Below are positions 27,402 to 36,451 of a stretch of 64,000 nt of DNA, one piece after another. The notes beneath the pieces are model-generated. The model was not told the origin of the DNA. It did not search any database and saw only the letters and a list, made by a program, of their open reading frames with translations. Source of the stretch: Oxalobacteraceae bacterium AB_14 (lineage in GTDB: Bacteria; Pseudomonadota; Gammaproteobacteria; Burkholderiales; Burkholderiaceae_D); contig KB906725.1 of NCBI GenBank assembly GCA_000381565.1, positions 997,785-1,061,784 of the forward strand, given 5' to 3'. Made by a program: the position numbers and the translations under genes. Within the stretch, counting starts at the first letter, position 1. Every line of letters begins with the position of its first letter.

Positions 27402-30221
27402 ATGTGCGATCAGCCTCTGTATCTGTATCTGTATCCGTCCCCGCCGCAGCCGCCGGCCGGCGCCGCGCTCCGGCCCCGCCATGTCCTGCGTCGCCCCGGC
27501 ATGGCCGGCGCTTATTCCGGCGCGTGCCTTTCTGCATTGCTGCTGGCCTGCAGCGGCGGCGCCAGGGCGGCCGCGCCGGCACTGCCGGCCGGCGGCACGG
27601 TGGCGGCCGGCGCCGCGCAGATCAGCCAGAGCGGCGACAAGTTGACCGTCAGGCAGACCAGTCAAAACCTGGCGCTGGACTGGCGCAGCTTTAATATCGG
27701 CGAGGGCAAGACGGTGCGCTTCGACCAGCCCCAGGCGTCGTCGATCGCCTTGAATCGCATCGTCGACCAGAACGCCAGCCAGATACTGGGCAGTCTGTCG
27801 GCCAACGGTCAGGTTTTCCTTAGCAATCCGAACGGCATCCTGTTTGGTCGCGGCGCCCGGGTCGATGTCGGCGGCCTGCTGGCGACGAGCAACACCATCT
27901 CCGACGCCGACGTTCAGGCCAGGACCTATCGTTTCAGCAGCGGCAGCGGAAACGCCACGCTGATCAATCGCGGCACGCTCAATGCGGCCGATGGCGGCTA
28001 TATCGTCCTGCTGGGTACGGATATCCACAACGAGGGCAGCATCGCAGTGCGCGCCGGCGCCGTGCTGCTGGCGGCCGGAAGCCAGATCACCGTCCACCTC
28101 GACAATGGCAGCCTGATCGGCTACACCATCGACAAGGGCGCGACCCGGACCGTCGTCGACAACCAGCGCGCCATCAGCGCCGACGGCGGCACGGTGACGC
28201 TCAGCGCCAAGGGCGATCCGGGGCCGCTGGCCCGCGCGGTGGTCAACAACGACGGCGTGATCGAAGCGCGCACGATCAACAACAAGGCCGGCCAGATCCA
28301 GTTGCTGGGGGATATGCGCATCGGCGAGCTCAGGCTGTCCGGTGTGCTCGATGCGTCGGCGCCGCATGGCGGCGCGGCAGGCGCCATTGAAACCTCGGCG
28401 GCCAGTGTCAGCGTCGCCGCGGCGGCGCAGGTCAGCGCAGCGGCCTCGGGCGGGCGCATCGGCAGCTGGACGGTCCGGCAGCCGGGCGACCTGCTCATTG
28501 CCGAGCGCAGCACCACCGACAGCCGCGGCGGCAAGATCGCCGCGAGCGCGCTGGCCCGCAGCCTCAATTCCACCAACGTCACCGTGCAAACGGGCGGGGC
28601 AAGGACTGGCCACGGCGACATTGTCGTCAACGATGCGGTGACGTGGGGCGGCCCCGCCACCCTGGCCCTGCACGCGCACCGCGACGTCAAGCTCAACGCC
28701 AGCCTGGCCAACAGCGGCGGCGGCAGTTTGCTGCTCAGGGCGGATGAAGACGCCGGCAACACCGGCACCGTCAAGTTCGGCCCGCAAGGCAAGGTCAACC
28801 TGAGCGGCGGCGGCGCCACGGCGCTGTACTACAATCCGCTCAGCTATGCCGCTGCCGTCGATTTCAGCGCCAGCATCGCCGGCCCCGCCTCGGTCTGGAT
28901 GCTGGTCAACGACGTCCAGCACTTGCAGAACATGAATACGAATCTGGCCGGCAACTACGCGCTGGGCGCGAACATCGATGCCGGCGCGACGGCGGGCTGG
29001 AACGGCGGCGCCGGCTTCGCCCCGGTCGGGGCAACGCTGGCGACGCCCTACAGCGGCCGGTTTGACGGATTGAACCATCGCATCGAGAACCTCTGGATCC
29101 AGCGCCCGGCCAGCGACGTGGTCGGCCTGTTCGGTTTCGCCAGCGGCCAGATCGCCAATCTGGCGCTGGTTTGCGGCAGCGTCACCGGCCGGCAGACCGT
29201 CGGCGCGCTGGTCGGTTCCAACCAGGCCGCGCTCAGCAATCTGGCCAGTTCCGTCAATGTGAAGGGCGATTCCTATGTCGGCGGCGTGGTCGGCTTTAAC
29301 CGGGGCGTCCTGCAAAGCGTATCATTCAACGGCAGCGCTTCCGGCCGCTCCCAGATCGGCGGCCTGGCGGGCGGGAACTTCGGCCCCGGCAGCATCATCG
29401 GATCCTACAGCGCCGGCGTCGTCACCGGGACGGACGCCATGATAGGCGGCCTGGCCGGTCGCCAGCTTTTCGGCACGATCAGCGGCAGCTACAGCGGCAG
29501 CACCGTCACCGGCGTGAACTCGGTCGGCGGCCTGGTCGGCTATATCGACATCGGCGGCGTGAGCGACAGCGCCAGCGGCGGCGTGGTACGCGGCAGCTAC
29601 AACGTCGGCGGCCTGGTCGGGGTCGGTTCCGACAGCGTGGTCAACATCAGTCACGCCTCCAGCACGGCCACCGTCTCGGGCAGCTGGGCCGTGGGCGGCC
29701 TGGTCGGCCAATACACCTACGGCACCATCAGCGACGCCCATTTCAGCGGCGATGTCAGCGGCGGCAGCGCCGTGGGCGGCGTGGTGGGCAGCAATGGCCA
29801 GGGCAAGCTGAACATGACCTACAGCAGCGGCAGCGTGCACGGGCTGGACGCCGGAGGCAGCGTTGGCGGCCTGGCCGGCAGTTCCGGCGGCGCCATCACG
29901 AATTCCTACAGCACGGCGACGGTCAGCGGACGCGCCGGCGCCAGCGGCGGCCTGGTCGGCGAAAACTTCGGCACCGTGAGCACCAGCTACAGCAGCGGCA
30001 AGGTGGTTGCCGGCGCCGGCGCCGGCGGCCTGATCGGGAGCGGCGACGCCGGCGCCGTCACCAACAGCTATTGGGATGTGAACGCGTCCGGCCAGGCGGG
30101 CAGCGCGGGCGGTACCGGACTGAGCAGCGGGCAGATGGTGCACAAGGCGAGTTATGCCGGCTTCGATTTCGTCACGGTGTGGCGCATCAACGAAGGACAC
30201 GCCACACCGCAGTTGCGATGA
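27402..30221 (+). CDS. TpsA-type exoprotein (filamentous haemagglutinin-like) with GLUG repeats
   Basis: A 939-residue secreted beta-helix adhesin. An extended leader runs to about residue 56. The TPS secretion domain covers ~60-300, with the hallmark FLSNPNGILFGRGARVDVGG. From ~570 on there are many GLUG-type units built on VGGLVG, ending in YWDVNASGQ. AAGGAA precedes ATG 27402. The leader contains a YLYLYLYP run coded by CTGTAT repeats and a Cys in LLACSGG that could be a weak lipobox. The next gene, overlapping by 4 bases, encodes its outer-membrane exporter. It is a candidate surface adhesin or matrix component. Confidence 0.9.
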   Translation: MCDQPLYLYLYPSPPQPPAGAALRPRHVLRRPGMAGAYSGACLSALLLACSGGARAAAPALPAGGTVAAGAAQISQSGDKLTVRQTSQNLALDWRSFNIGEGKTVRFDQPQASSIALNRIVDQNASQILGSLSANGQVFLSNPNGILFGRGARVDVGGLLATSNTISDADVQARTYRFSSGSGNATLINRGTLNAADGGYIVLLGTDIHNEGSIAVRAGAVLLAAGSQITVHLDNGSLIGYTIDKGATRTVVDNQRAISADGGTVTLSAKGDPGPLARAVVNNDGVIEARTINNKAGQIQLLGDMRIGELRLSGVLDASAPHGGAAGAIETSAASVSVAAAAQVSAAASGGRIGSWTVRQPGDLLIAERSTTDSRGGKIAASALARSLNSTNVTVQTGGARTGHGDIVVNDAVTWGGPATLALHAHRDVKLNASLANSGGGSLLLRADEDAGNTGTVKFGPQGKVNLSGGGATALYYNPLSYAAAVDFSASIAGPASVWMLVNDVQHLQNMNTNLAGNYALGANIDAGATAGWNGGAGFAPVGATLATPYSGRFDGLNHRIENLWIQRPASDVVGLFGFASGQIANLALVCGSVTGRQTVGALVGSNQAALSNLASSVNVKGDSYVGGVVGFNRGVLQSVSFNGSASGRSQIGGLAGGNFGPGSIIGSYSAGVVTGTDAMIGGLAGRQLFGTISGSYSGSTVTGVNSVGGLVGYIDIGGVSDSASGGVVRGSYNVGGLVGVGSDSVVNISHASSTATVSGSWAVGGLVGQYTYGTISDAHFSGDVSGGSAVGGVVGSNGQGKLNMTYSSGSVHGLDAGGSVGGLAGSSGGAITNSYSTATVSGRAGASGGLVGENFGTVSTSYSSGKVVAGAGAGGLIGSGDAGAVTNSYWDVNASGQAGSAGGTGLSSGQMVHKASYAGFDFVTVWRINEGHATPQLR

Positions 30222-31933
30222 GGCGCGTGCCGTTGCGTCGCCGGGCGCCGCTCGCGGCGCTGGCGCTGGCGTCGGCCTGGGCGGCGCCGCACGCGGCGCA
30301 GGCGCAGGCCCGGCCGGACGCCGGCCAGATCGTGCGGGAACAGTGGCGCGATCATCCGGCGCCGCGAACGGCGCCGCAGCCGGCGCCGGAGATCGTGCTG
30401 CCGCGCCCGCCCGCGGCGGCGGCGCCGGCCGGCGCGGACGTCATCGCCGTCAGCGGCTTTCGCATCAGCGGCGCCACCGCCTTCCCGGCCGACCAGTTGG
30501 GCGGCCTGCTGCGCCCATGGCGCGGGCGCGGGCTGACCCTGGGCGAGCTGCGCGACGCCGCGGCCCGCATCACCCGCCATTACCACGAGCATGGCTATCT
30601 GCTGGCGCGCGCCTATCTGCCGGCGCAGACGCTGCAGGACGGCGTGGTGGTCATCGCGGTGCTGGAGGGCCGCGTTGGCGCGGTGATCCTGCAGGCGTCC
30701 TCCGCCGTGGCGGCACGCCAGGCGCAAGCGCTGACCGAGCACATCACCCCCGGCGCGCTGGCGCAGGAAGCGCAGCTGGAGCGCATGTTGCTGTTGCTCA
30801 ATGAGCGGCCCGGGATCGCCGGCGCGCGGGCAGCCTTGCAGCCCGGCGCCAGCGTGGGACTGTCCGACCTGGTCGTGACGCTGGACGCGGGGCCGGCGGC
30901 TTCGGGCGAGCTCGAGGCCAGCAACCACGGCAATCGCTATACGGGAAGCTATCTGGCCGGCGCCGCCGTCAATGTGCTCAGTCCGATACACGCGGGCGAC
31001 CAGTTCAGCGCGCGCGTCCAGGGCAGCGACGCGCGGCTGTACTACGCGCGGCTGAGCTATCGCGTGCCGCTCGGCGGCGACGGCTTCGCGGCAGGCGCGG
31101 CCTGGTCCTCCAGCCGCTATCGCCTGGGCCGGAGCTTTGCCGCGCTGGAGGCCCACGGCGACGCGCGCATCGTGGGCGTATTCGCCAGCTACCCGCTGGT
31201 ACTGTCGCGCACGCTCAAGCTGAGCGCGGTGGCGGCTTTCGACGACAAGCTGCTGCGGGACCGGGTCGACGCGCTGTCGAGCGACACCGGCAAGCGGGTC
31301 AGACTGGGCTCGCTGGGGGTGTCGGCAAACGCCAGTCTGCACAGCGGCAACTACAGCGCGTCCATTGCGGGCTCCATCGGCACGCTCGACATCGGCAGTG
31401 CCGACGCCCTCGCCAACGACGCGGCCACGCTGCGCAGCAACGGTCATTTCGACAAACTCAATTTTTCGGCCAGCGCGGCGTTGCCGGTTGGGACGGCATG
31501 GCTGTTCTCGGCGCGCCTGAGCGGCCAGCGCGCCGGCAAGAATTTGGACTCGGCGGAAAAATTCTCGCTGGGCGGCGCCGACGGCGTGCGCGCCTATCCG
31601 CAAGGCGAAGCGGCGGCCGACGACGGCCTGCTGGTCTCGGTCGCTCTGTTTCGCACGCTGCCGTTACGGGACGCGGCGGCGCCGGCCGGCGCCGGAGCGG
31701 CGCTGCTGGTGGGGGGCTTTCTCGATGCCGGCCTGGCGCGCATCGATCACACCGCGTTTGCCGCTGGCGAGCACCGGCGCCGTCTGTCCGCCATCGGCCT
31801 GAGCCTGGACTATCCGCTGCCCGGCCGCGTTCAGCTGCAGGCCAGCCTGGCCTGGAAGCTGGGCAAGATCGACCCGAACCCGGACAGCGATCAGCGTCTG
31901 CGCGCCTGGCTGATGGCGACGCGCTATTTTTGA
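30218..31933 (+). CDS. TpsB outer-membrane transporter (ShlB/FhaC/HecB family)
   Basis: A 571-residue outer-membrane beta-barrel that secretes the TpsA protein. It has a signal peptide to about residue 32 (ending AAQAQA) and a Pro-rich linker. POTRA-type domains follow (ADVIAVSGFRISGATAFPA; GYLLARAYLPAQTLQDGVVVIAVLEGRVG, the ShlB POTRA motif). A 16-strand barrel region ends in an aromatic residue (MATRYF). The ATG overlaps the TpsA stop (ATGA), so the two are coupled. Confidence 0.92.
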   Translation: MRRVPLRRRAPLAALALASAWAAPHAAQAQARPDAGQIVREQWRDHPAPRTAPQPAPEIVLPRPPAAAAPAGADVIAVSGFRISGATAFPADQLGGLLRPWRGRGLTLGELRDAAARITRHYHEHGYLLARAYLPAQTLQDGVVVIAVLEGRVGAVILQASSAVAARQAQALTEHITPGALAQEAQLERMLLLLNERPGIAGARAALQPGASVGLSDLVVTLDAGPAASGELEASNHGNRYTGSYLAGAAVNVLSPIHAGDQFSARVQGSDARLYYARLSYRVPLGGDGFAAGAAWSSSRYRLGRSFAALEAHGDARIVGVFASYPLVLSRTLKLSAVAAFDDKLLRDRVDALSSDTGKRVRLGSLGVSANASLHSGNYSASIAGSIGTLDIGSADALANDAATLRSNGHFDKLNFSASAALPVGTAWLFSARLSGQRAGKNLDSAEKFSLGGADGVRAYPQGEAAADDGLLVSVALFRTLPLRDAAAPAGAGAALLVGGFLDAGLARIDHTAFAAGEHRRRLSAIGLSLDYPLPGRVQLQASLAWKLGKIDPNPDSDQRLRAWLMATRYF

Positions 31934-31952
31934 GCGGCATGCGCCGCTGTTT
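31933..31952 (+). terminator. Weak terminator candidate after tpsB
   Basis: AGCGGC (31933-31938) and GCCGCT (31943-31948) form a six-base stem with loop ATGC, then GTTTG. The T run is short. Confidence 0.35.
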
Positions 31953-31975
31953 GAACGGTTGCAGTTCACCAAGGC

Positions 31976-34900
31976 TTAGTCGAAGGCCCAGGTGTAGAGC
32001 ACGTCCAGCGCGTTGTTGGTGCCGGTCTGGAATTGCAGCGTGATGCGCGGGTTCAGCTTGTATTTGAGCTTGACCAGGCTGGTCGCCGTGCCCGCGCCCT
32101 GTTCAAAGCTCAGGTAGACGCGCGACGACAGGCGCTTGCCCACCGTGACCACCGTGGTCTGCAAGCCGGCGGCCGCGCCGGCCGCGGTGCCGGCGGCCTG
32201 GCTCACGCCCAGTTCATCCACGCCCAGCGCATTGGCCAGCCTGCCCTGGCCGCCGCCGAACAGCGCGCCCGCCGCGGCGCTGAGCAGCGCCATGTCGTTG
32301 CCGCCGGTGTTGTCGATGCCGTGGCCCAGCACCAGCCAGGCCAGCTTGTCGCTGTCCGGCACGGCCGGCGTCGACACCAGCTTGGCCACCGGCGCCAGCG
32401 CCGTGCCGCGCACTGCCACGCCCGCTTCCACATTGGTCTCGCTGAGCGCTTCGCCTTCCGGACCGCGGCGCACGGCCAGGATGTTCAGGCCGGGGTTGTC
32501 GTAGGCGCCGGTGAAGTTGATCACGCCGCGGTCGATGGCCAGCTTCTGCCCATAGGCCGCGTAGGTGCCGCTGTCGACCCGGATGCTGCCGGTGACGCGC
32601 GGCGGCCGGCGGTCCGCCACGCGGATGCGCACCGTGCCGGCCAGTTGCGCGTCCAGGCCCTTGCCTTTGAGCTTGAAGGCGTCGCCCAGGTCGGCCTCGA
32701 GGTCGACGTTGAGCGGCTGGCCTTGCGCCGTCTTGACCGGCGCCGCGCCCTTGCCGATGATGACCACGTCGTCGCTGAGCGTCGGCGTGTTCTCGCCGGC
32801 CAGTTCGATGCTGGCGCGGTCGGCGCGGAACTTGCCGTCCAGCTGGAAGCGCTTGGCGTCGCGCACCAGCGTGCTCTGGCCGCTGATGACCAGGACGCGG
32901 TCGGGCCGCGCCAGCACTTCCAGCTTGTCGGCGCTGAGCTTGAGGTTCATGGTGGCTTCGTTGCCGGCGTAGCGTATCCAGCCCTCGGCCTGGGCGTGGC
33001 CCTCGGCGCCGTCGAAGGCCAGCTTTTGCAGCAGCAGCTGGTCGCCGGCCAGGCGCGCCTGCAGCTGGCCGTTGCGCAGCTTGATGCCCTGGTCCACCCA
33101 GTTCAGCACCAGCTTGTCGCCGCTGATGTCGCCGTTCAGCAGCGGCGCGCCCAGCGTGCCGCTGCCGCTGACGGCCAGCTTCAGGGCGCCGTCGATTTCC
33201 AGTCCCGGCTGGCCGGCCAGCGGCGCCAGCCAGGCCAGCGATCCCATGTTGGCAGTGCCGTTCACGGTGATGGCGCTGCTCTCGGCCAGGCGGCCTTCGT
33301 GCAGCTGGGCGGTGGCGTCGATGCGGGCCTGGCCGGCGCGGCTGCCGTCCAGGTTCAGTTGCAGGTGCAGCGTGCCGTCGTTGACGTCGACACGGCCGTC
33401 CAGCGTGCGCAGGCCGAGCGGCTGCGGCAGGTCGGCGCCGGTGATGGTCAGGTCGCCCTGTTCGCGGTACACGTGCAGCATGCCGCCGAGGACCGGCGGG
33501 TTGCCCTTGCTGGCCGCTTGCAGGTTCATGCTCCATTCCGCGCCGACCGTCATGTTGCTGCGGACGTTGTCGCGCCAGGCGTCGGAGAGCTGGGCCAGGT
33601 AGTTGACCGGCACGCCGGCCGCCAGGCCTTTGCTGCGCCAGGCGGGGCCGGTTTTTTCCAGGCTGTCGATGCGGATGCTGCCGTCGGGGAGCTTGATGGT
33701 GGCGCCGCCCAGGGCGATCCGCTCCGGGTGCAGCAGGCCGGCCACGCCGCTGCCGGCCGGCGCGGTCAGCTTCAGCGGCGCCGGCGCCGCCAGCGTCAGG
33801 GCGAAGCGGCCGCGGTTTTGCAGCGTGTCGATGGCGCCGGTCCAGCTGTCGTTGGACCAGCCGCCCTTGACGCGCACGGCGGCGTCGAAGTCGGCATTGC
33901 CGGCGCTCACTTGCAGCGTGTGGCTGCTGCGGGTGCCGCTGGTTTGCAGGCGCGCCTTGTCCAGCGTCAGGGCAGGGGAGACGTAGTGGGTGATCTCGAT
34001 GTCGCTGACCAGCGGGACGTCGGCATAGCTGTCGCTTTCGGCGCGGGCGCGTGCGCGTGTGCCCGGCGTTGCTGCCGGCGCTGCGCCGGCCGCCATGGCG
34101 ACGGTGCCGCCCAGTGTGGCGTTGCCGCGTATCGTGCCGATCTGCTGCTGGCCCGGCGCGCGCAGGTTGGCGCCGTCCAGCGTGAGCGCCAGTGCCGGCT
34201 TGGCGCTGGTGCCGGACAAGGTTCCGCCGGCGCGCAGCGTGCCCGCGAACTGCGGACCCAATGCGGCCAGCTGCGGTGCGTTGAGCTTCCATTCCAGCTT
34301 GTCGAGCGCGCTGCCGAAGCTGCCCTTCGCTTGCAGGCTGTTGGCAGCCAGCCGCAGGTCGATGTCGACGTTGCTGATGCTGTCCTTGTCGGCGTTCAGT
34401 TTCGCATGGCCGCTCAAGGGAGCGTTGGCGAAGGTCGACGCTTGCAAGGTCAGGTTCAGGCCTGCGCGCCAGTCGCTCGCCAGCCGCGCGTCGGCCGTGA
34501 AGGTGGCGTTGACGGCGCCCGCCTGGGCCGCGCCGAATGCGGCGGGATTGAGGCGCTGTATGGCGCCGTTCATTTTCAGCTCGGGCGTTTTCTTCGGCCC
34601 GGCCAGGGCGATGTCGCCGGCGGCGTGGATCAGGCTATCCGGCGCGGGGCGTTTGGCGGAGGCCAGGCCCAGGCCCTTGGCGTCGGCTTCGAAGCTGGTG
34701 CGCGGCGCTGCCATGCTGCCGCTGACGATGCCGCTGGCGTTGACGGCGCCGATCAGGTCGGCGGCCACGGCCGACAATTGGCGGGCGTCGACTTTCCAGC
34801 GCAGTTGTTCGCCCGGCGCGCCGAAGCTGCCGCTGATGTCGGCGGTGTTCTGCGCCATCGCCAGGTGGGCGCCGACGCCGCTGAGGTGCTTGGCGTCGGC

Positions 34901-36451
34901 ATTGAGCTTGCCGTTGCCGGACAGGGTTAGTCCCGCCAGCTTGCTGGCCTTCAGGTCGAAGCTGGCCGCTACCTGCCATGCGGGGGCGGCGTGGCCGCTG
35001 GCGTTGACGTCGGCATTGAGGTCGGCTACCGGATAGCCGGCGCCCAGCACGGATGGATCGAAGTGCTCGGCGCGCAGCCTGGCGCTGAATTCCTGCTTGT
35101 CTTTCAGGCTGGCCTGGCCGGTGGCGCTGATGCTGCCCTTCTTCGCCAGCAGGCGCGCCTGCTGCAGCTGCAACACGGCGTCCGCCAGCGTGGCTTGCAG
35201 GTCGAGGCGCAGGCCGTCCTGCGACAGCCTGGCGTCGAGCGTCTGTTTGGCCGGCGTGCTGGCCAGCGTGATGTCGCCGGCGACGCTGGTTTTGTTGATG
35301 CCGCCGTGGATGTTGTTCAGGTCCAGGCGGTCGGTGTGCAGCGTGAACTGCGCGGCGTCGATGCCGGCGTCCGGGCCGCTGCGCTTGACCTGGCCGCCGC
35401 CGGTGAAGCGTCCCGCCGCGCCCAGGTCGAGCAGCACGTTTTCCAGCGTGGAGGCGGTCAGCGTGCCGGCCAGCTTGCCGCTGAAGGCTTGCAGGGGCAG
35501 GCCTTGCTGGTCGAGCGGGGCAGCCTTGTCCTGGTTCAGCAGGGCGAACTGGCCGGACAGTTTCTGGTCCGCCGTGATGGCGATGCTGGCCTTGAGGTTG
35601 AACTTGGCCTGCGGCCAGCCCGGATTGAAGCCGGCCGGATTGAGATCATGGCCGTTCAGGTCCAGCGTGCGCAGGATGATGGGATCGAACGGCGCCAGCG
35701 CCACATTGGCGTCGCCGCTGGCGCCGTTGGCGCTGCCCTGCGCCTTCACGGTTATCAGCGCCAGGTTGCCGCCGGCTTCCAGCGACAGCTGCGCGGCGCC
35801 GGCGCCTGGGGCTTGCGCCAGCGAGGCCTTGCCTTGCAGCGCGAACGGCTTGTCGGCGGCGATGCTCAGGTCGGCCCTGGCGTCGCCGAACGCAGTGCGC
35901 GCGCTGGCGTCTTCCAGGTGCCAGCTGCTCTTGTCGCCGTACAGTTTGAAGCGCAGGCGTTCGATCACATTGCTGCCGGCGGCGCCGGTCAGCGTCAGCT
36001 TGTCGAGCCGCGCGTCGGACAGCTTGAGGCGGAACGGCGCGGCCAGCGATTCCGGCATCTTGGCCGGCTCGGACGGCCCCAGGCTTTGCACCGTCAGCGC
36101 GGCCACGTGCAGCTCGCTGATCGACAGACCTTCGGAAAAATACTGCAACGGCGACCAGTTGATGTCGATGTTGTCGGCCGTGATGACGCTGTCCTTGCCG
36201 CGGTAGACCAGCCGTCCGATGTGCATGCGGTGGTACAGCGATCCGCGCACGCCGCTGACGGCGACCTGGCCGCCGCTGGCGTTGGCGACGCGCTGCACCA
36301 GCTGCTGCAAGGTCGATTCGCGGCCCAGCAGCCAGAAGGCGCCGGCCAGCAGCGCCACCAGCACCGCCAGCGCAATCAGCACGCGTCGCGGCCAACGGCG
36401 GCGGGGGATCGCCGGCGCGTCCGCTGGCGGATTGTTGTTTTTGTCGGCCAT
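31976..36451 (-). CDS. tamB: Translocation and assembly module subunit TamB
   Basis: A 1,491-residue inner-membrane-anchored periplasmic protein. One membrane helix lies at residues ~22-45 after a basic RRRWPRR stretch. A very long repetitive beta-groove of AsmA/TamB type follows, ending in a DUF490 domain with the conserved finish IKLKYKLNPRITLQFQTG. TamB spans the periplasm and works with TamA in outer-membrane protein insertion and phospholipid transport. Its ATG overlaps the tamA stop (ATGA). Confidence 0.93.
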   Translation of the reverse strand: MADKNNNPPADAPAIPRRRWPRRVLIALAVLVALLAGAFWLLGRESTLQQLVQRVANASGGQVAVSGVRGSLYHRMHIGRLVYRGKDSVITADNIDINWSPLQYFSEGLSISELHVAALTVQSLGPSEPAKMPESLAAPFRLKLSDARLDKLTLTGAAGSNVIERLRFKLYGDKSSWHLEDASARTAFGDARADLSIAADKPFALQGKASLAQAPGAGAAQLSLEAGGNLALITVKAQGSANGASGDANVALAPFDPIILRTLDLNGHDLNPAGFNPGWPQAKFNLKASIAITADQKLSGQFALLNQDKAAPLDQQGLPLQAFSGKLAGTLTASTLENVLLDLGAAGRFTGGGQVKRSGPDAGIDAAQFTLHTDRLDLNNIHGGINKTSVAGDITLASTPAKQTLDARLSQDGLRLDLQATLADAVLQLQQARLLAKKGSISATGQASLKDKQEFSARLRAEHFDPSVLGAGYPVADLNADVNASGHAAPAWQVAASFDLKASKLAGLTLSGNGKLNADAKHLSGVGAHLAMAQNTADISGSFGAPGEQLRWKVDARQLSAVAADLIGAVNASGIVSGSMAAPRTSFEADAKGLGLASAKRPAPDSLIHAAGDIALAGPKKTPELKMNGAIQRLNPAAFGAAQAGAVNATFTADARLASDWRAGLNLTLQASTFANAPLSGHAKLNADKDSISNVDIDLRLAANSLQAKGSFGSALDKLEWKLNAPQLAALGPQFAGTLRAGGTLSGTSAKPALALTLDGANLRAPGQQQIGTIRGNATLGGTVAMAAGAAPAATPGTRARARAESDSYADVPLVSDIEITHYVSPALTLDKARLQTSGTRSSHTLQVSAGNADFDAAVRVKGGWSNDSWTGAIDTLQNRGRFALTLAAPAPLKLTAPAGSGVAGLLHPERIALGGATIKLPDGSIRIDSLEKTGPAWRSKGLAAGVPVNYLAQLSDAWRDNVRSNMTVGAEWSMNLQAASKGNPPVLGGMLHVYREQGDLTITGADLPQPLGLRTLDGRVDVNDGTLHLQLNLDGSRAGQARIDATAQLHEGRLAESSAITVNGTANMGSLAWLAPLAGQPGLEIDGALKLAVSGSGTLGAPLLNGDISGDKLVLNWVDQGIKLRNGQLQARLAGDQLLLQKLAFDGAEGHAQAEGWIRYAGNEATMNLKLSADKLEVLARPDRVLVISGQSTLVRDAKRFQLDGKFRADRASIELAGENTPTLSDDVVIIGKGAAPVKTAQGQPLNVDLEADLGDAFKLKGKGLDAQLAGTVRIRVADRRPPRVTGSIRVDSGTYAAYGQKLAIDRGVINFTGAYDNPGLNILAVRRGPEGEALSETNVEAGVAVRGTALAPVAKLVSTPAVPDSDKLAWLVLGHGIDNTGGNDMALLSAAAGALFGGGQGRLANALGVDELGVSQAAGTAAGAAAGLQTTVVTVGKRLSSRVYLSFEQGAGTATSLVKLKYKLNPRITLQFQTGTNNALDVLYTWAFD

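Noticed and set aside
27402..27460. Phase variation by the CTGTAT repeats at the start of the exoprotein gene
   Set aside because: The unit is six bases and only about three copies, so slippage would not change the frame.
32033..34930. 965-residue rightward frame opposite tamB
   Set aside because: Antisense shadow without recognisable domain or ribosome site.
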